Positions 7,139 through 15,968 are shown, counted from the first letter of the stretch. The stretch is DNA of 64,000 nt from Hyphomicrobiales bacterium (GCA_900471815.1 UICE01000003.1:519558-583557); one strand, 5' to 3'. Made by a program: numbers and translations. The notes: generated by a model from the sequence alone, not told the origin.

Positions 7139-8728
7139 ATGAGTGAGGATACGTCAGTTGATGCTTCCGCTGAGGCGGAAACAGGCGGTGGTGTTCGCCG
7201 CGGTCGTGGCGCAGGGGCTGGAGCTGCCGCGCGCCGTGCCGCACGGTCTGGTGGCGGGCCTGGAAAATCACTGACTTATATTACCCGCAAGATAAATACC
7301 TATGAGGTGCTGGACGAGGAAGGTTTGGCGATTATCGAAGCCAATGCCGACACAGTGCTGGAAGAGATCGGTATTGAGTTTCGCGATGACGCAGAGGCCC
7401 TCGCACTGTGGAAAGAGGCTGGCGCTGATGTCAAAGGCGAGCGGGTTCATTTTCCAAAAGGTTTGCCACGCTCACTTTTGAAAACAGCGCCTTCAGTTTA
7501 TACGCAAAATGCGCGCAATCCGGAGCGGTCGGTCCAGATTGGTGGGAAAGCGACAGTTTTTGCCCCTGTATACGGTCCGCCTTTCGTTCGCGACCTCGAT
7601 GGCAATCGTCGCTATGCGACCATTGCCGACTTTCAGAATTTCGTGAAGCTCGCCTATATGGCCCCCTCGATCCATCACTCGGGCGGTACAGTCTGTGAGC
7701 CGGTGGATGTGCCTGTAAACAAGCGCCATCTTGATATGATCTATGCTCATATCAAATATTCCGACAAACCATTTATGGGATCTGTCACTGCACCCGAGCG
7801 GGCTGAAGATACAATTTCCATGTGCAAACTTGTGTTTGGTGAAGATTATCTTGACCAGAATACAGTGCTGACCAGCCTTATCAACGCAAATTCACCGATG
7901 GTTTTCGATGAGACGATGTTGGGCGCATTGAAAGTATATGCACGCAACAATCAGGCCTGCATCGTCACGCCATTCATTCTTGCGGGCGCAATGAGCCCGG
8001 TTACCGTGGCTGGGACGCTGACGCAGGTTCTGGCCGAGGTTCTGGCGGGGGCGTCGTTTACTCAGTTGATTCGTCCAGGCGCTCCGGTCATTTTCGGTAC
8101 TTTTGCTTCATCTATCTCCATGCAATCGGGAGCACCGACATTTGGCACTCCTGAGCCATCGCTTGTGTCATACGGCGCTGCGCAACTTGCACGCCGGCTC
8201 GGATTGCCGTTCCGCACGGGTGGTTCGCTTTGCGCATCAAAGGTTTCCGATGCTCAGGCGGCCTATGAAAGTGCAAACACTTTGAATTCGACGCTGCTGG
8301 CGGGTACAAACTTTGTGCTGCACGCCGCTGGTTGGCTCGAAGGCGGATTAGTATCCTCTTACGAGAAGTTTATGATGGATATTGACCAGCTCGGCATGGC
8401 CCAGAAAATCGCCGAAGGCGTCGATCTTTCCGAAAACGGCCAAGCTATGGATGCCATCAGGCAGGTTGGGCCCGGCAGCCACTATCTCGGCTGCGACCAT
8501 ACACAGGCCAATTTCCAAACAGCCTTTTATCGTTCGAACATTGCTGACAACAATTCCTATGAGCAATGGCTTGCTGAGGGTGAAAAGCGTGCCGACCAGC
8601 GCGCCAACGAACTTGCCCGCCGTTGGCTGGAGACTTACGAGGCGCCGTATCTTGATCCGGCAATCGATGAATCGCTCAAAGAGTTTATTGCCAAGAAAAA
8701 GGCATCGATGCCCGACGCATTCACCTGA
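7139..8728 (+). CDS. MttB-family trimethylamine/betaine:corrinoid methyltransferase, non-pyrrolysine (copy 1)
   Basis: A 529-residue member of the trimethylamine methyltransferase superfamily: residues from about 50 on match the MttB barrel, with ILAGAMSPVTVAG, SGAPTFGTPEPSL and a C-terminal GPGSHYLGCDHTQ segment. The frame is uninterrupted and there is no in-frame TAG, so the pyrrolysine of methanogen MttB is absent; such members (MtgB, MtpB, MtcB) demethylate glycine betaine, proline betaine or carnitine. Residues 18-48 are a Gly/Ala/Arg-rich extension (VRRGRGAGAGAAARR) not needed for the barrel. It diverges from the corrinoid protein gene and precedes a ferredoxin-like gene. A glycine betaine-type quaternary amine is the most likely substrate because a betaine importer and a dimethylglycine dehydrogenase lie in the same region, but the substrate cannot be read from the sequence. 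Confidence 0.9.
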   Translation: MSEDTSVDASAEAETGGGVRRGRGAGAGAAARRAARSGGGPGKSLTYITRKINTYEVLDEEGLAIIEANADTVLEEIGIEFRDDAEALALWKEAGADVKGERVHFPKGLPRSLLKTAPSVYTQNARNPERSVQIGGKATVFAPVYGPPFVRDLDGNRRYATIADFQNFVKLAYMAPSIHHSGGTVCEPVDVPVNKRHLDMIYAHIKYSDKPFMGSVTAPERAEDTISMCKLVFGEDYLDQNTVLTSLINANSPMVFDETMLGALKVYARNNQACIVTPFILAGAMSPVTVAGTLTQVLAEVLAGASFTQLIRPGAPVIFGTFASSISMQSGAPTFGTPEPSLVSYGAAQLARRLGLPFRTGGSLCASKVSDAQAAYESANTLNSTLLAGTNFVLHAAGWLEGGLVSSYEKFMMDIDQLGMAQKIAEGVDLSENGQAMDAIRQVGPGSHYLGCDHTQANFQTAFYRSNIADNNSYEQWLAEGEKRADQRANELARRWLETYEAPYLDPAIDESLKEFIAKKKASMPDAFT

Positions 8729-8817
8729 AAGAAGCCCGAAGACGGCCGGGCTAAAGTGGCCGATTTTATCCATAAAGACGTCTGGGCCTCGGCAGTGAAG
8801 GGGTAGGTTGTCTGGCA

Positions 8818-9492
8818 ATGACTGCTGACATGAAGTTGGATTGGATTGCTGCGGAACTAAGGCCTTTTGGCCTTGTTCCGCGCGGTAGTTTTATGTTTGA
8901 TGCCAAGACACCGGCGCCGAGCCTTGGTGAACATACCGATTTCAAAAGTGCGGTAATGATCGGGCATTTCGGCTCGACCATATGGCCGCACTTCGGTCAA
9001 TGGCGGCAGTTGCAGTCAAATATGGCTGATCCGCTGGATAGTTGGTCAAAGGAAATACTAAACAAAGTCGCCACGCGTGTGGGGGCCTTTGCCGTTTTCC
9101 CTTCCGACCAGCCGTATCAGCCATTCCAGGAGTGGGCAAAGCGCGCTGAAGGGCTTTCCGCTTCTCCGCTCGGGTTGCTGATTCATCCCCAATATGGACT
9201 GTGGCAGGCGTTTAGAGGTGCGTTACTGTTTGATAGCGCTCTCGAGCCTTCGCAACTGTCTCCAACCATTCATCCATGTGATGTCTGTTTGAATAAACCG
9301 TGTCTATCAGCCTGTCCTGTTCAAGCTTTTGACGGGATCGGCTTTGCGGTGGATCGCTGCCGGGACCATCTTTGGACTGAGGGTTTCGAATGCATGGATA
9401 GAGGATGCAAAGCGAGGCTGGCATGCCCCGTTGGACGGGAACACGCATATGTATCCGATCAGCAGCGCTTTCACATGGCCGCGTTTGCGTAG
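8818..9492 (+). CDS. Ferredoxin-like iron-sulfur protein of the methyl-transfer locus
   Basis: A 224-residue soluble protein. The first 150 residues have no motif I recognise, although the layout recalls the QueG/RdhA-type reductases, which end in ferredoxin modules. The C-terminal third carries two cysteine groups: Cys154, 157, 162, 166 (CDVCLNKPCLSACPVQA) and Cys181, 192, 197, 203, enough for one or two [4Fe-4S] clusters. It lies 89 bases after the first MttB gene on the same strand and converges on bmt. A low-potential iron-sulfur protein here could pass electrons to the reductive activator or directly to the Co(II) corrinoid protein. That role is inference. Start at 8818 is preceded by a weak purine run; 8830 is an alternative. 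Confidence 0.78.
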   Translation: MTADMKLDWIAAELRPFGLVPRGSFMFDAKTPAPSLGEHTDFKSAVMIGHFGSTIWPHFGQWRQLQSNMADPLDSWSKEILNKVATRVGAFAVFPSDQPYQPFQEWAKRAEGLSASPLGLLIHPQYGLWQAFRGALLFDSALEPSQLSPTIHPCDVCLNKPCLSACPVQAFDGIGFAVDRCRDHLWTEGFECMDRGCKARLACPVGREHAYVSDQQRFHMAAFA

Positions 9493-9495
9493 GCT

Positions 9496-10509
9496 CTAAC
9501 CGCGCCGCCCACGACGCTCGCGTTTGGGGGTGTTGTCGGCATGGGCAGCGAGCTTGTTGCGCATCGGCCCTATGACTTCAACAATTTCTTCCACCGTTGG
9601 CCGTGGTCCATGTGTATGGCTATCGAGCGCTTTGCGCATGGCTGCCAGATGTTCGAATGACGTACCGCAGCACCCACCGATGATTTTCGCACCGCCGTTA
9701 ATTGCCATATGGGCATAGTCGGACATGAGTTCAGGTGTGCCGGAATAATAAATCTCGGCGCCGCGAAATTCCGGAATGCCGCAATTTCCCTTGATTACAA
9801 TAGTGGCTGACGGATCGGCCTCGCTCATATCGAGCAGGGATGCCAATATATCCGAGGCACCGACGCCGCAATTGGCGCCAACCGCGACTGGACGTTCTGC
9901 CAAACCGTCTACTACGCCATGAATTTCCTTGGGTGGCAGGCCCATCATAGTCTTGCCGGCCGTATCAAAGGAGCCCGTATAGACATAAGGAAGACCGACT
10001 TTGACTGCTGCCTCCGCTGCTGCGCGAATTTCACCGGGCGCAGACATTGTCTCGATCCAGGCAACATCGACGCCACCAGCCTTCAAGCCTTCCAATTGTT
10101 CTGTGAACGCAGCAACCGCATCTTCTTCGGTGAGAGCGCCAAGCGGAACCAGCAACTCACCTGTAGGGCCTACTGAGCCTGCAACAATAACTTTCCGATT
10201 TGCCTTGTCGGCAACGCCTCGAGCCAATTCGGCCGCTGCCTTATTCAACTCGAAAACGCGATCTTGAGCATGGTGCAGTTTAAGGCGGTGGCGCGTGCCG
10301 CCAAACGAGTTGGTCAAGATAATATCGGCACCCGCATCCACGAAGCCCTGGTGTAATGCGATTATTTTTTCAGGTTGCGCTTCGTTCCAAAGCTCCGGTG
10401 CTTCACCTGCTTCAAGACCTGCAGCAAAAAGATTGGTGCCGGTAGCGCCGTCAGCCAATAGCACACCCTTTTCAGCAATCAGTTCGGCAAGCGGGTTCGC
10501 ACGGTTCAT
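9496..10509 (-). CDS. bmt: Betaine-homocysteine S-methyltransferase family protein
   Basis: A 337-residue homocysteine S-methyltransferase-domain enzyme: LLADGATGTNL near residue 18 and the three zinc-binding cysteines Cys214 (GANCGVG), Cys280 and Cys281 (GGCCGTS). These ligands bind zinc, which activates homocysteine. In Rhizobiales this family (Bmt) moves a methyl group from glycine betaine to homocysteine, giving dimethylglycine and methionine. The last 12 residues (PKRERRGRRG) form an Arg/Gly tail like those on the neighbouring MttB and pterin methyltransferase proteins. The gene is transcribed alone toward the ferredoxin gene, ending three bases from it, and its promoter holds a long palindrome. 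S-methylmethionine as donor is an alternative. Confidence 0.88.
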   Translation of the reverse strand: MNRANPLAELIAEKGVLLADGATGTNLFAAGLEAGEAPELWNEAQPEKIIALHQGFVDAGADIILTNSFGGTRHRLKLHHAQDRVFELNKAAAELARGVADKANRKVIVAGSVGPTGELLVPLGALTEEDAVAAFTEQLEGLKAGGVDVAWIETMSAPGEIRAAAEAAVKVGLPYVYTGSFDTAGKTMMGLPPKEIHGVVDGLAERPVAVGANCGVGASDILASLLDMSEADPSATIVIKGNCGIPEFRGAEIYYSGTPELMSDYAHMAINGGAKIIGGCCGTSFEHLAAMRKALDSHTHGPRPTVEEIVEVIGPMRNKLAAHADNTPKRERRGRRG

Positions 10510-10540
10510 CGAAGTTGTCCTTTAATTGTATGATATGCTG

Positions 10541-10560
10541 ATATAAAGAAATCTTTATAT
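10541..10560 (-). promoter_or_regulatory. Palindromic operator upstream of bmt
   Basis: ATATAAAG and CTTTATAT are perfect 8-bp inverted arms around AAAT, 32 bases before the bmt start codon. AT-rich sites of this shape stand before methionine-cycle genes in Rhizobiales and are bound by ArsR-type regulators sensing SAM or SAH (SahR/SamR type). Assignment to that regulator is from memory and unverified; the palindrome itself is plain in the sequence. Confidence 0.55.
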
Positions 10561-10573
10561 GTGGTCAATTCCC

Positions 10574-10587
10574 ATATGCGACAAGGC
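10574..10587 (-). promoter_or_regulatory. TGCGACAAGG motif upstream of bmt
   Basis: ATATGCGACAAGG lies about 65 bases upstream of the bmt start codon and shares ATGCGACAAGG with the site at 21271. It may be the same operator seen before the other methyl-transfer genes. It lies close to the end of the XRE regulator gene. Confidence 0.38.
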
Positions 10588-10599
10588 CCGACGCTCTGG

Positions 10600-11436
10600 C
10601 TATTTTATTATCAGGGACGAAACATAGTCGGCGACTTCGTGTGCGTTGACCTTCGCTACGCGTATCAGACCGTCAAAGTGACGCTGCATCGTCAATACAG
10701 ATTCTGTTGTGTTGAGGACGAGGTACATACCGCCAACGAACAGGGCGACTCTGTAAGGCCCAAAAACCGTGTAAGGTACGGAAAATTTCTCGCGCCCATC
10801 GAACAGATAGAGACGGAAGGAGGGGTAAAGTTCTTCCAGCAACGACGACATATGTCCAAGTTGCTCAGCGCGAACGTCCTTGGTCAATTCGCTCCAGATT
10901 CCGTTGCCGGACGCAAAATCATTCAAAGTTTGGAACGGCATGCAGACTTCCATGTCTGTACCGGGTTGGCGGTTATAATCGAGACGAAAGGCCGTTTCGA
11001 TCATTTGCGCCGCCGGATCGCGATGAACCATGGATGTTTCATAGGCGATGACGGCAGGGGTACGCAGCAAATCCGGAATACGCGCTGGCACATAGCGAAT
11101 CTTGCTACCGGTTGCTTCAGCATGCCAGCGGACCAGAAGAGTGCGCTCGAAATTATCCGGCCCTTCCTCAATCTCCATGCTTGGGCGTAGCTCGCCGGTA
11201 ATCCCTTCATCTTGACTAAGGCCCAGCAGCCAATCCAGGGAAACCGAATGTCGCTCAGCAATATTGAGCAAGGTTTCAACCCTGGGGAGCCGCGTTGACT
11301 GGCCAGATAAGAGCTGTGACAGCGCAGAACGGTCAATTCCAACCGATTGAGCGAATGCCGATTGATTCTCGCCGCTACGATTGAGAAGGCTTTTTATCCG
11401 CGTTTGAAACAGGCGCGAAAGATCTCGCTTATCCAT
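10600..11436 (-). CDS. XRE-family helix-turn-helix transcriptional regulator
   Basis: A 278-residue protein with an N-terminal HTH_XRE domain (about 12-75, NQSAFAQSVGIDRSALSQLLSG) and a roughly 190-residue C-terminal part without recognisable enzyme motifs that may bind an effector or mediate dimerisation. It is divergent from the desaturase-PhnD pair across 81-108 bases, which contain an inverted repeat overlapping a TATAAT-like element, a layout typical of a regulator that controls both itself and its neighbour. It may therefore regulate the desaturase gene rather than the methyl-transfer genes. No close named homologue recognised. Confidence 0.82.
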   Translation of the reverse strand: MDKRDLSRLFQTRIKSLLNRSGENQSAFAQSVGIDRSALSQLLSGQSTRLPRVETLLNIAERHSVSLDWLLGLSQDEGITGELRPSMEIEEGPDNFERTLLVRWHAEATGSKIRYVPARIPDLLRTPAVIAYETSMVHRDPAAQMIETAFRLDYNRQPGTDMEVCMPFQTLNDFASGNGIWSELTKDVRAEQLGHMSSLLEELYPSFRLYLFDGREKFSVPYTVFGPYRVALFVGGMYLVLNTTESVLTMQRHFDGLIRVAKVNAHEVADYVSSLIIK

Positions 11437-11448
11437 CTGGCCATCACT

Positions 11449-11472
11449 ATTTGTTTATAATGTACAACAAAT
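11449..11472. promoter_or_regulatory. Candidate operator between XRE regulator and desaturase
   Basis: ATTTGTT and AACAAAT are perfect 7-bp inverted arms around a 10-base spacer that contains TATAAT. A second short palindrome, ACAATTGT, lies at 11506-11513. Placement in the divergent promoter makes this a good candidate site for the XRE protein. Confidence 0.5.
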
Positions 11473-11544
11473 GCATTATTTGGTGCGCAAAATCAACACC
11501 TAGTCACAATTGTATCATTGCTGACAGTTCCTGACAGTGAGACC

Positions 11545-12579
11545 ATGAAAAACATGGAATCAGAACGACATACCTCTCATTCATCCGCAAATCACAAACG
11601 GCACCGTATTGAATGGCCGACTATTGGTTTGATGGTGTTGTGTTACGGGCTTTGGATTTTTGCAGGGCTTTATCTTTATCCCTCAATGCCGATTTTGGCG
11701 CTTTTGCTGATGGCCCTAGCAGTCGCGTTTCATTCGTCACTGCAACATGAAGCCTTGCACGGTCATCCAACACGCAATGGGACAATTAACGAGCTGCTCG
11801 TCTCCGTACCACTTGGAATGTTCTACCCGTTCAGGCGCTATAAGCACCTGCATCTCAAACACCATGCTGATGAGCGCTTGACCGACCCTTATGATGACCC
11901 GGAAAGCTATTTTCGCGCGCTGGGTGATTGGAACAAACTGCCAAAGCCTTTGAAAATCTTGCTGAACTGGAACAATACGCTTGTCGGCCGGGTTATAATT
12001 GGCCCTGCATTAATGGTTGCCGGGTTCCTTATAAGCGAGTTCAAGCTCGTCTCTGGCGGGGAACGTAAGACACGCAATGCATGGGTTTTGCACTTGCTTG
12101 GTCTCATTCCCATGCTTGTTGTCGTCTGGGCTTTGTTTGATATTCCCCTCTGGATTTATACGCTCACCGCGGCTTATTGGGGATTATCAATCATCGCCAT
12201 CCGTACCTATTGCGAACATCAATGGTCAGAGCGCCCTGATGGGCGGACGATAATTGTCGAGAAATCTCCATTGGCGCTGCTTTTTCTCAATAATAATCTG
12301 CATTTTGTTCATCATAAGCGCCCCACCGCACCTTGGTATGATCTGCCGCAAATCTATGATGAACAACGAGATGAATGGCAGCGGATGAATGGCGGCTACG
12401 TATTTCGTAACTATTTTGAAATTCTGCGCGCCTATGCATTCCGCAAGAAGCAAGAGGTTGTCCATCCCGTGCTAAGACGTGAGCCTGCGACAGCACGGGC
12501 TTTTCGTCCCCGGCGTCATGGCATCAGTATGCAGGGCGGTTCAACTTTACCTATTCCCGCAGAGCCACCGAAAGATTAA
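11545..12579 (+). CDS. Membrane fatty acid desaturase-family di-iron enzyme
   Basis: About 344 residues with the three histidine boxes of membrane di-iron desaturases: HEALH(GH) early, HLKHH about 35 residues later, and HFVHH in the last third, interspersed with four hydrophobic stretches. These boxes bind the two irons. The family covers acyl-lipid desaturases and some hydroxylases, so the substrate is open. The longest frame starts at a TTG (11518); the ATG at 11545, behind AGTGAG, is more credible. A PhnD-like gene follows by nine bases, so the two are probably cotranscribed under the divergent XRE regulator. Position between the two halves of the betaine region raises the possibility of a quaternary-amine hydroxylase, which is speculation. 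Confidence 0.82.
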   Translation: MKNMESERHTSHSSANHKRHRIEWPTIGLMVLCYGLWIFAGLYLYPSMPILALLLMALAVAFHSSLQHEALHGHPTRNGTINELLVSVPLGMFYPFRRYKHLHLKHHADERLTDPYDDPESYFRALGDWNKLPKPLKILLNWNNTLVGRVIIGPALMVAGFLISEFKLVSGGERKTRNAWVLHLLGLIPMLVVVWALFDIPLWIYTLTAAYWGLSIIAIRTYCEHQWSERPDGRTIIVEKSPLALLFLNNNLHFVHHKRPTAPWYDLPQIYDEQRDEWQRMNGGYVFRNYFEILRAYAFRKKQEVVHPVLRREPATARAFRPRRHGISMQGGSTLPIPAEPPKD

Positions 12580-12588
12580 GTATAGCGC

Positions 12589-13356
12589 ATGACTTTGGTG
12601 GCGGCTTTGCCGATGTATGATTGGCCGGAACGACGCGTGGAAGTGGATGCGCAATGGTCCCTCTTGCGTGACATTCTTCGCGCAGAAGGCTTTGATGCAC
12701 CGGATCACCTGACAAGACGCAACGCCGACCTGCCTGCGGTTCCCGGGAGCATTAGAGATGCTGCAGGCAATATTATCGCCCCAGACCCGGCGACGTTGCC
12801 GCCAGATGAACTCGATCTTCCCACGCTTTGGCGTCATCCCGCTCTTTTATTCGCGCAGACCTGTTGGGGACCGATGGAGCTCGGGCTGCAACCACATGTC
12901 CGGCTTGTGGGACAGGACGACTACTCCGGCACAGAAGGCGGCAAGGAAGCGTTTTATTCCAGTCCGATTGTAATGAGGCGCGGTGAGGGTGTTGCCATAG
13001 CTGCTCCCCCCGACGGAAAGCCCCATCTGCCTTTGGATACAATCAGGCAAAAACGTCTCGCGTTTAACAGCCCCGATTCCATGTCTGGATATCTTTCTCT
13101 GAAGCGCGACCTTGAGGCTTTAGGCGAGACACTAGGTCTCTTCATTAGTCATTCCGAAACGGGTGGGCACCGGAAATCTATTAAGGCCGTAGCAACCGGT
13201 CGTGCGGACGTTGCTGCCATAGATTGCAAATCATGGGAGTTGGCCCAGCGCTATGACGAGGCGGCCAGTGCTCTTGTCGTTGTTGGTTGGACAGGCAGGC
13301 GCAAAGGCCTGCCTTTCATTTCATCGCGGGAATTACCCGCGCATCTTTTCACCTGA
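12589..13356 (+). CDS. PhnD/SsuA-type substrate-binding domain protein, no signal peptide
   Basis: A 255-residue protein resembling the PhnD/transferrin-like periplasmic binding fold, including RLAFNSPDSMSGYLSL and VATGRADVAAID, which match the hinge regions of PhnD family proteins. Unlike transport PhnD proteins it starts MTLVAALPMYDW with no signal peptide or lipobox, so it is probably cytosolic and may be a sensor or an orphan binding protein. It follows the desaturase gene closely. Its 3' end overlaps the convergent dimethylglycine dehydrogenase gene by 24 bases. No ABC permease is adjacent. Ligand unknown. Confidence 0.75.
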   Translation: MTLVAALPMYDWPERRVEVDAQWSLLRDILRAEGFDAPDHLTRRNADLPAVPGSIRDAAGNIIAPDPATLPPDELDLPTLWRHPALLFAQTCWGPMELGLQPHVRLVGQDDYSGTEGGKEAFYSSPIVMRRGEGVAIAAPPDGKPHLPLDTIRQKRLAFNSPDSMSGYLSLKRDLEALGETLGLFISHSETGGHRKSIKAVATGRADVAAIDCKSWELAQRYDEAASALVVVGWTGRRKGLPFISSRELPAHLFT

Positions 13357-15909
13357 TGGGTCGAATGGTGGCTCGATATTGATCCGGGCGGCTCTCCGGC
13401 GTCCAAGGATTTCCACTTCGAACAAGCCCTGGTCCTCATTTGCAGCAAGTTCTGCAGGCACATATCCCTGTGCCATGGAATGCCCTACATAGTGGGCATA
13501 GCCGCCGGATGTTACCCAGCCAACCACACGCCATTCGCCTTGTACGGCACCAATGTCTCCAGCATTGGCGACAACTTCACCTTCCTTATTGAAGCGCGGA
13601 GCACCGACGCCATGGCTGGCCTGAACGACACCGTAATCCTTGGAGACTTTTGCCCAAATGGGTTCATCGCCCATGACATCTGCTGCATCATCACTTGATG
13701 GTACATCAATGATAAGCGAGACACGGCGTAACTTCGTGCTGGTACCAGCATCGAAGTCTGCTTTTTCTCGCATTGCCATTTCCCTGCCAATGAAATCATT
13801 CTTGGAGAGCTTGACGAAGCGATCCATTGAACCCTCATAGGGACCGTAGATCGGCCGCAGTTCGCGATACCATGTCGGGAAATTCTTTTCGAGCCGCATG
13901 GAGAGCAGGGCGCGCATACCGAAATCGACAATATCATATTCAGCGCCAGCATCCTTGATCGCCTTGTAGACCAGCCTTTGATAGGCTGGTTCCATCCATA
14001 TTTCGTAGCCAAGGTCGCCCGTATAGGAAATGCGGTTTACCCTGCATGGCGCTCCCCCAACGGCCATCTCCCGATAATCCATAAAGCGAAACGCAGCATT
14101 GGACACATCTTCATCAACAAGTTTGGCGAGAACATCGCGTGCTTTCGGCCCTGCAATCGACAAGCCGACCAATGTTTGATCAAAACGATGAATAGTAACG
14201 GAACCGTCTTTTGGCTGCTGCTTTTGGAACCAGCGCATGTGATAACGCTGTGCCGCTGATGAACCCCATATAACAAAGCGCTCGTCATCTGCCTTTGCAA
14301 TCGTAAAGTCGCCGATAAGCTTGCCTTCGTGATTGAGCATCGGTGTCAGGACAAGGCGTGCCTTTTTCGGCATTGTGTTGGTCATCAACCGGGAAAGAAA
14401 GGCTTCCGCTCCGATGCCTGTAACCTCGTACTTAGCGAAGTTGGCAATTTCGGTAACGCCTACACGCTCACGCGTTGCCCGCACCTCTTTGCCAATATAC
14501 TCGAAATCGTTGGAGCGGTGGTAGGAAACGATGTCCTTCGCTTCTGTGCCTTTGGGTGCAAACCAGAGCGGTGTTTCCAGACCCCAGGAATCACCCATCA
14601 CGGCATTTTGCGAGAGCATCGTTTCATAGAGCGGTGTGGTTTGTTGAGGCCGCGCGGCTGGTAGCTCTTCGTTGGGAAATCGTATGGAAAAACGGCGAGA
14701 ATAATTCTCGCGAACCTTGGCGTTGGTATAACGCAAGGTTGCCCATTCACCGAACCGAGCGACATCCATACCCCAAACATCAAATCCGGGCTCGCCATGC
14801 ACCATCCAGTTGGAGAGTGCCAGACCAACGCCACCGCCCTGACTGAAACCGGCCATGACAGCACATGCGGTCCAATAATTGGTCAGTCCAGGGACAGGCC
14901 CCACCAGGGGATTGCCGTCTGGTGCAAAAGTGAACGGCCCATTGATAATTTGTTTTATTCCAGCCTTTTCAATGCCTGGAAAATGCTTGAACCCGACTTC
15001 CAAGGAAGGGGCGATACGATCAATATCCGGCGCAAGCAGTTCGTGACCAAAATCCCAAGGCGTATTGACCGGGGACCATGGCTTCGCGGCCTTTTCATAG
15101 GTGCCAAGCAGAATGCCATTGCGTTCCTGCCGCGTATAGATTTCACCTTTGAAATCCATGACGCCAATGAGCTCGCGACCGGTACTCTGGTTGAATTCCA
15201 TGACCTCCGGAACATCTTCGGTCAGGAGATACATATGTTCCATGGCGAGAACGGGCAGTTCCAGTCCGACCATACGACCCACTTCACGGGCCCAAAGACC
15301 GCCGCAATTAACGACATGTTCGGCTTTTACCGTTCCTTGCTCGGTAATCACGTTCCATGTGCCATCAACCTCCTGCGTTAATTCGACGACGCGATTACGC
15401 AGCGATATTTCAGCTCCGAGTTTCCGTGCAGCCTTGGCATAGGCGTGTGTTGTTCCAGATGGATCAAGATGACCCTCGACCGGATCCCACATGGCGCCGA
15501 CAAAGTTGCTTTCGTCCATTAACGGGAACATGGCTTTGGCTTCGGACGGGGTGATCAGTTCGGTATCCATGCCAAGGTAGCGACCTCGTGCATGCGCTAG
15601 CCGCAAAAAATCCATGCGTTCCGGGCTGTCGGCCATCATGACGCCGCCAGTTAAATGCAAGCCGCATGATTGACCGGAAAGCTCTTCAATTTCCTTGTAA
15701 AGGCTGACCGTATAAGCCTGCAGCTTGGCTACATTTGGATCGCCATTAAGTGTGTGAAAGCCGCCGGCAGCATGCCATGAGGAACCCGATGTCAACTCTG
15801 AGCGCTCGATCAGCAAGACATCAGTCCAGCCAGCACGAGCAAGATGGTAAAGGACGGAACATCCGACAACGCCGCCGCCGATGACAACTGCTTTAACGTG
15901 CGATTTCAT
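13333..15909 (-). CDS. Dimethylglycine dehydrogenase-like FAD and tetrahydrofolate enzyme
   Basis: An 858-residue protein with an N-terminal FAD-dependent DAO domain (VIGGGVVGCSVLYHLA at 9-24), a central linker domain and a C-terminal GcvT-type folate domain, the architecture of dimethylglycine and sarcosine dehydrogenases. His46 in SSWHAAG sits where these enzymes attach FAD covalently. The expected reaction is oxidative demethylation of dimethylglycine to sarcosine with the one-carbon unit captured as methylene-THF. It is the last gene of the minus-strand set after the second MttB, 59 bases downstream of it. It thus takes over the product of betaine demethylation. Sarcosine as substrate is the main alternative. 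Confidence 0.88.
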   Translation of the reverse strand: MKSHVKAVVIGGGVVGCSVLYHLARAGWTDVLLIERSELTSGSSWHAAGGFHTLNGDPNVAKLQAYTVSLYKEIEELSGQSCGLHLTGGVMMADSPERMDFLRLAHARGRYLGMDTELITPSEAKAMFPLMDESNFVGAMWDPVEGHLDPSGTTHAYAKAARKLGAEISLRNRVVELTQEVDGTWNVITEQGTVKAEHVVNCGGLWAREVGRMVGLELPVLAMEHMYLLTEDVPEVMEFNQSTGRELIGVMDFKGEIYTRQERNGILLGTYEKAAKPWSPVNTPWDFGHELLAPDIDRIAPSLEVGFKHFPGIEKAGIKQIINGPFTFAPDGNPLVGPVPGLTNYWTACAVMAGFSQGGGVGLALSNWMVHGEPGFDVWGMDVARFGEWATLRYTNAKVRENYSRRFSIRFPNEELPAARPQQTTPLYETMLSQNAVMGDSWGLETPLWFAPKGTEAKDIVSYHRSNDFEYIGKEVRATRERVGVTEIANFAKYEVTGIGAEAFLSRLMTNTMPKKARLVLTPMLNHEGKLIGDFTIAKADDERFVIWGSSAAQRYHMRWFQKQQPKDGSVTIHRFDQTLVGLSIAGPKARDVLAKLVDEDVSNAAFRFMDYREMAVGGAPCRVNRISYTGDLGYEIWMEPAYQRLVYKAIKDAGAEYDIVDFGMRALLSMRLEKNFPTWYRELRPIYGPYEGSMDRFVKLSKNDFIGREMAMREKADFDAGTSTKLRRVSLIIDVPSSDDAADVMGDEPIWAKVSKDYGVVQASHGVGAPRFNKEGEVVANAGDIGAVQGEWRVVGWVTSGGYAHYVGHSMAQGYVPAELAANEDQGLFEVEILGRRRAARINIEPPFDPSGEKMRG

Positions 15910-15968
15910 GCAATTAAGCCTCTTGGGTATAAATATGATTCAAGATGTTGAGAAACTGAGTCAGCCAA

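Noticed and set aside
7139-8728. Pyrrolysine use in the MttB genes
   Set aside because: Neither MttB frame has an in-frame TAG, and no pyl genes are seen in the window.
8733-8752. AGCCCG/CGGGCT hairpin after mttB copy 1
   Set aside because: Only six base pairs, nine-base loop and no T-run; too weak to call a terminator.
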